From Bdellovibrio sp. CG10_big_fil_rev_8_21_14_0_10_47_8 (GTDB taxonomy: Bacteria > Bdellovibrionota > Bdellovibrionia > Bdellovibrionales > Bdellovibrionaceae), in NCBI GenBank assembly GCA_002773975.1, contig PEZR01000134.1:1-8342 (forward strand): 8,342 nucleotides of DNA, given 5' to 3'. Shown here piece after piece: positions 5,742-8,342 of this stretch (positions are counted from its first letter, which is position 1; each line of letters opens with the position of its first letter). Both the position numbers and the translations under genes were made by a program. The notes beneath the pieces were generated by a model. That model was given only the letters and a program-made list of their open reading frames with translations, was not told the origin of the DNA and made no database searches.

Positions 5742-6653
5742 TTAAAGAAACGAAACAACCTTTTTCATACGGTGGAATCGTTCTTCGATGTCCGCCAGGG
5801 TGACTTTTGCCAAAGCTTTAACGCTAAAATCTTGGATAGTGAAACTGGCGAGCAATGTTCCTTGCACGCAGGCCATTTTTAAATCAGCCACTTCGGGTTT
5901 TCGTCCAAGGCTTGCCAGGTGACCAAAGAATCCGCCAGCAAAGGTATCCCCCGCACCAGTGGGATCAGTGACTTTGTCTACGGGAAAGGCCGGAAGAATA
6001 AAGAAACCTTCTTTCGGAGTGTACAAAACAAACCCGTACTCGCCTCGTTTAATGACAAGAGCCTTAGGCCCCATGGCGCAGACCTTGGCCGCTGCTTCAA
6101 TGGCATTGTGAGCCCCGGTAAGCATCATTGCTTCACCCTCGTTGATCAAAACCACATCGACTTTTCCGAGAACTTTTTTTAGATCGTCGATCTTGGAAGA
6201 GATCCAAAAATTCATGGTATCCATGCCGACAAAAAGAGGAGCTTTCACTTGTTCCAAAACTTTGAGCTGCAAATCGGGTGAAATATTCGCCAGGAAAACA
6301 AATTTGGAATCACGATAGTGTTCTGGCAAAACTGGATCGAATTTTTCAAAGACATTTAAATCCGTGGCATGAGTGATTGCCTCGTTCATGTCTCCTTCAT
6401 AAGAGCCCGACCAATGAAAAGTCTTGCCCTTTTGCACGGTCATGCCAGACACATCCACGTTGCGGGACTTTAAAAGATCAAAATCTTTGGCTTCATAGTC
6501 TTCTCCAACAACACCCACCACTCGAACACGAGAGTACAAGGACGAAGCTAAAGAGAAATAATTGGCAGAGCCACCGAGAGCTCTTTCGACTTTTCCCCAA
6601 GGGGTTTGCACAGAATCGTAAGCCAAACTTCCAACCACAAGAATTTCAGACAC
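5742..6653 (-). CDS. PfkB-family carbohydrate/nucleoside kinase
   Basis: This is a cytoplasmic ribokinase-superfamily enzyme of 303 residues, near the usual 300-350. It would transfer phosphate from ATP to a sugar or nucleoside hydroxyl. Visible marks are VVGSLAYD near the N-terminus with D13 in the position of a substrate-binding Asp, the GGSANYFS substrate loop (27-34), N171-x-x-E174 matching the NXXE magnesium motif, and the second PfkB signature DPTGAGDTFAGG (230-241) with the anion-hole GAGD and catalytic D236. The substrate cannot be read from the sequence. The start is GTG at 6653, chosen because AAGGA (6660-6664) lies six bases upstream. The closest ATG options in frame would remove the first strand of the fold. 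It lies 58 bp after rlmN, with no clear promoter between, so co-transcription with rlmN is likely, and it ends at a hairpin terminator. From memory, a kinase of this subfamily, with the LANISPDLQ and DTMNFWI segments, is common in delta-proteobacteria. Confidence 0.9.
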   Translation of the reverse strand: MSEILVVGSLAYDSVQTPWGKVERALGGSANYFSLASSLYSRVRVVGVVGEDYEAKDFDLLKSRNVDVSGMTVQKGKTFHWSGSYEGDMNEAITHATDLNVFEKFDPVLPEHYRDSKFVFLANISPDLQLKVLEQVKAPLFVGMDTMNFWISSKIDDLKKVLGKVDVVLINEGEAMMLTGAHNAIEAAAKVCAMGPKALVIKRGEYGFVLYTPKEGFFILPAFPVDKVTDPTGAGDTFAGGFFGHLASLGRKPEVADLKMACVQGTLLASFTIQDFSVKALAKVTLADIEERFHRMKKVVSFL

Positions 6654-6711
6654 GGGATATCCTTTCCGTTATTTGAGCTTTCTAAAAAGCCATATTGAGT
6701 TCTTCTCGACC

Positions 6712-7914
6712 TCAGTTATTGATTTCGACAGTCCGGCTGGGTGACAGCGGCTGTTTCGTTTTTGAGTAAGTCGAACCGATCTTTGAATTAGAAATATCCA
6801 TGGTTTGTGGCTTGTTGGCAAACTCTGATGTCAACTGTCCACAAGCAGCAAAAATATCTCGGCCCATCGTTCGGCGCAAAAGCACATGTGATCCCAATCG
6901 AATCAACTCGTTCTGGAATTTTTCGATCTGAGCATCTGCGGGACGCTCATATCCAGAGCCTGGATGTTCGTTGAAGGGAATGAGGTTGATCTTGCAAGGT
7001 AAACTTTTGGTCAAACGATGCAGCTCTTGAGCATGGGTCAACTGATCAGTCACGCCTTTGAGCAAAACATACTCGAGGGTGACTTTCTCCCCGGTCTCGT
7101 TGGCGTATTCATGGCAAGCCGCCATGAGCTCTTTGATCGGATAGCGTTTGTTCAGGGGCATCACTTGCGAGCGAATTTCATCATTGCTGCCATTCAGACT
7201 GACCGCCAAGCGGACTTTGTTCGCTGCCACTCGCCACATTTCAGGCACCAGGCCAGAGGTGGAAACTGTGATCTTTCGCCGGGAAACATTCATTCCCCAA
7301 GGATCATGCAAAATTTCAATCGATTTAAATACCGCCTCTGGATTGTCCAAAGGCTCACCCATTCCCATAAAGACAATATTGGAAATGCGCTGGCCCGGCT
7401 TCAGGCGATCATGAGCCTGCATAAATTGACCCACGATTTCCGACGCCTTTAACCGACGTTTTAATTTCTGCTTCCCGGTGAAACAAAATTTGCAACCCAT
7501 GTTGCAACCCACTTCACTAGAAATACACAAGGTCAGTCGATCATCCGAGGGAATCACCACGGCCTCAACGGTGTTTTTATCACCCATGTCGAACAGAAAT
7601 TTCTGAGTGCCATCCACCGAAATCAGATGGCTCAAAACCGGTGGCATCGAAAAATCCAAAAGACCTTTGAGCTCTTCGCGAAAAGTCTTGGACAGATTGC
7701 TCATCAGCTCATAGTCCGTGATTCGTCGTTCATAGGCCCATTTGAAAATCTGCTGAGCACGAAATTGTTCTTTGCCCAGGCCACTCAGATAACTTTTGAG
7801 ATCTTCCAGGGACATGCCATAAAAGTTCTTCAGCGGTTCACTGGCGCGAACTTCGACCTCATCAAGGTTGCCTTCGTAAGCGGTGAATTCGGGACGGTAT
7901 TCAGATGTCGACAT
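6712..7914 (-). CDS. rlmN: Dual-specificity 23S rRNA (A2503-C2)/tRNA (A37-C2) methyltransferase RlmN
   Basis: This radical SAM enzyme methylates C2 of A2503 in 23S rRNA and of A37 in certain tRNAs, which supports translational accuracy. The 400-residue product is close to E. coli RlmN (384). It shows the CxxxCxxC iron-sulfur cluster motif at C137, C141 and C144, C130 at the spacing of E. coli C118, MGMGEPLDN (183-191), the SLNG segment (239-242), and the catalytic methyl-carrying C358 in GRDIFAACGQ, matching E. coli C355. The last 40 residues are a Ser/Thr-rich tail without obvious fold. The N-terminal domain (about 30-130) holds the substrate-binding helices. The start is the first ATG after an in-frame TAA, but no ribosome site is apparent. 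It is first in the pair with the PfkB kinase and divergent from the LiaF-like gene. The Cfr alternative is unlikely: RlmN is the housekeeping form and nothing suggests mobility. Confidence 0.96.
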   Translation of the reverse strand: MSTSEYRPEFTAYEGNLDEVEVRASEPLKNFYGMSLEDLKSYLSGLGKEQFRAQQIFKWAYERRITDYELMSNLSKTFREELKGLLDFSMPPVLSHLISVDGTQKFLFDMGDKNTVEAVVIPSDDRLTLCISSEVGCNMGCKFCFTGKQKLKRRLKASEIVGQFMQAHDRLKPGQRISNIVFMGMGEPLDNPEAVFKSIEILHDPWGMNVSRRKITVSTSGLVPEMWRVAANKVRLAVSLNGSNDEIRSQVMPLNKRYPIKELMAACHEYANETGEKVTLEYVLLKGVTDQLTHAQELHRLTKSLPCKINLIPFNEHPGSGYERPADAQIEKFQNELIRLGSHVLLRRTMGRDIFAACGQLTSEFANKPQTMDISNSKIGSTYSKTKQPLSPSRTVEINN

Positions 7915-7922
7915 AGGCTTGG

Positions 7923-7933
7923 GTGTTTAACAC
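7923..7933. repeat. Short palindrome just upstream of rlmN
   Basis: GTGTT-T-AACAC is a perfect inverted repeat with 5-base arms and a single central base. It lies 8 to 18 bases before the rlmN start codon, where a ribosome site would be expected but is absent. It may be an operator or simply chance, given its short arms. Confidence 0.25.
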
Positions 7934-7951
7934 AACTTCAGGGGGCTTCCC

Positions 7952-7973
7952 ACCCTTTGTGGAAAGAAAGGGT
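7952..7973. repeat. Inverted repeat in the rlmN / LiaF-like divergent region
   Basis: ACCCTTT and AAAGGGT form a perfect 7-base inverted repeat around an 8-base spacer. On the plus strand it is followed by CATTTTCTT, too broken a T-run for a confident terminator, and no gene ends there. It could be an operator in the 143-bp divergent promoter region or a hairpin in the rlmN leader. Confidence 0.35.
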
Positions 7974-8020
7974 CATTTTCTTGGACTTTTTACCCAGCTC
8001 TGGTTACAGAGGATCTCAAA

Positions 8021-8053
8021 CAAGGATATCCAAGGTATCTATTTCAAGGATTT
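8021..8053 (+). repeat. Three short CAAGG repeats ahead of the LiaF-like gene
   Basis: CAAGGATATC (8021-8030) is followed directly by CAAGGTATCT (8031-8040), a 10-base tandem with one base missing, and CAAGGATTT lies at 8045-8053. The third copy contains the AAGGA ribosome site of the gene. The 10-bp period equals one helical turn, which suits a regulator binding to one face. The pattern is short and could be chance. Confidence 0.35.
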
Positions 8054-8057
8054 AAAA

Positions 8058-8342
8058 ATGGAGAAGAAAATGTTCTGGGGATTGATCTTTATTGCACTGG
8101 GTACATTGCTGGTCATCAAGCATGTTTTTGGCATTCATCTGCCGATCTTTAAGATCCTGATTGGACTGGGATTGATCTATATTGGCTGCCGGATCATTTT
8201 TGGCTCTTTTCACTTGGGCGTCAGCCCCGTCAAAACCGAAAATCTGGCTATTTTTGCCGAGTCTCAGTTCAGCTACTCCTCGGTTGGTGGCAAAAATGAC
8301 TATCAGGCGATATTTGGCAGTGCCGATCTGGATTTATCCCAG
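8058..8342 (+). CDS. LiaF-like membrane protein (3' end beyond the window)
   Basis: The first 95 residues are present and the frame is open to the right edge. Residues about 5-24 and 29-49 form two hydrophobic membrane-spanning helices separated by a short turn, a pattern typical of the LiaI/LiaF-type toast-rack proteins. After a polar linker, the segment YQAIFGSADLDLS (82-94) matches the start of the LiaF C-terminal beta-domain, where a conserved FG-x-x-x-x-D-x-S turn is common. In Firmicutes LiaF restrains the LiaRS envelope-stress system; the role here is unknown. The start is supported by AAGGA (8046-8050) seven bases upstream; ATG at codon 5 is a weaker alternative. It is transcribed away from rlmN. 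I translated it directly; confidence in the family is moderate because the diagnostic domain is mostly outside the window. Confidence 0.75.
   Translation, partial: MEKKMFWGLIFIALGTLLVIKHVFGIHLPIFKILIGLGLIYIGCRIIFGSFHLGVSPVKTENLAIFAESQFSYSSVGGKNDYQAIFGSADLDLSQ

Noticed and set aside
6673..6692. Hairpin between rlmN and the PfkB kinase gene (six-pair stem with TTAG loop)
   Set aside because: The stem is short and AU-rich with no following T-run, so it is unlikely to terminate; the kinase is probably co-transcribed.
7018..7452. 144-codon plus-strand frame antisense to rlmN
   Set aside because: It overlaps the conserved radical SAM core on the other strand and its translation looks like a shadow, with no domain.
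7980..8010. TTGGAC with TTACAG 17 bp downstream as a promoter for the LiaF-like gene
   Set aside because: The -10 match is poor and the fit is no better than chance in this composition.
7627..8055. 142-codon plus-strand frame running from rlmN into the divergent region
   Set aside because: Mostly antisense to the conserved N-terminal half of rlmN and ending just before the better-supported LiaF-like start; no ribosome site seen.
1..8342. tRNA, rRNA, CRISPR array, insertion sequence or phage remnants
   Set aside because: No cloverleaf-like sequence, spaced identical repeats, transposase or integrase motif, or long terminal inverted repeat was found on either strand by reading.

Overview
The window is about 8.3 kb of ordinary-density bacterial chromosome with moderate GC content. 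Seven genes are packed on the minus strand and one partial gene diverges at the right edge. No tRNA, rRNA, CRISPR array, insertion sequence or phage gene is visible. The gene content suggests a Bdellovibrio-like predator or a close relative: an FHA-GGDEF diguanylate cyclase of the DgcB type directly downstream of pgi, a delta-proteobacterial PfkB kinase family, and a Cys-anchored exported protein. The assignment is by inference and is moderate in confidence.

Layout in transcription order on the minus strand (right to left): rlmN (7914-6712) encodes the dual-specificity 23S rRNA/tRNA adenine-C2 methyltransferase. A PfkB-family sugar/nucleoside kinase (6653-5742) follows and ends at a good hairpin terminator (5701-5724). 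After a 260-bp non-coding gap comes a lipoprotein-like gene (5481-4150) with a perfect EF-hand loop near its C-terminus, preceded by a palindrome overlapping its presumed promoter. A 109-bp spacer that can fold into an outer 11-position stem and an inner stem separates it from a tight cluster: a coiled-coil protein (4040-3102), a calcineurin-like metallophosphoesterase (3097-1973, 4 bp downstream), glucose-6-phosphate isomerase (start overlapping the previous gene) and, after 37 bp, an FHA-GGDEF diguanylate cyclase truncated by the left edge (692-1). The cyclase has its own apparent promoter with a perfect TATAAT placed so close to the ATG that the mRNA would be nearly leaderless. On the plus strand, 8058-8342 begins a LiaF-like membrane protein, divergent from rlmN across a 143-bp region rich in short repeats.

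How they may work together: pgi links to glycolysis or cell-wall precursor supply. The metallophosphoesterase has the metal-site layout of the LpxH superfamily and may act on a lipid or nucleotide substrate, although this is not proven. The coiled-coil protein probably has a structural or scaffold role. The cyclase would turn a phosphorylation input sensed by its FHA domain into cyclic di-GMP. Co-expression of the coiled-coil, phosphoesterase and pgi genes is well supported by spacing; a shared pathway is not. No clearly new multi-gene system is evident. The points most worth following are the leaderless-type cyclase promoter with its Ser/Thr-rich N-terminal tail, the folded leader before the coiled-coil gene, and the exported EF-hand protein with its operator-like palindrome.
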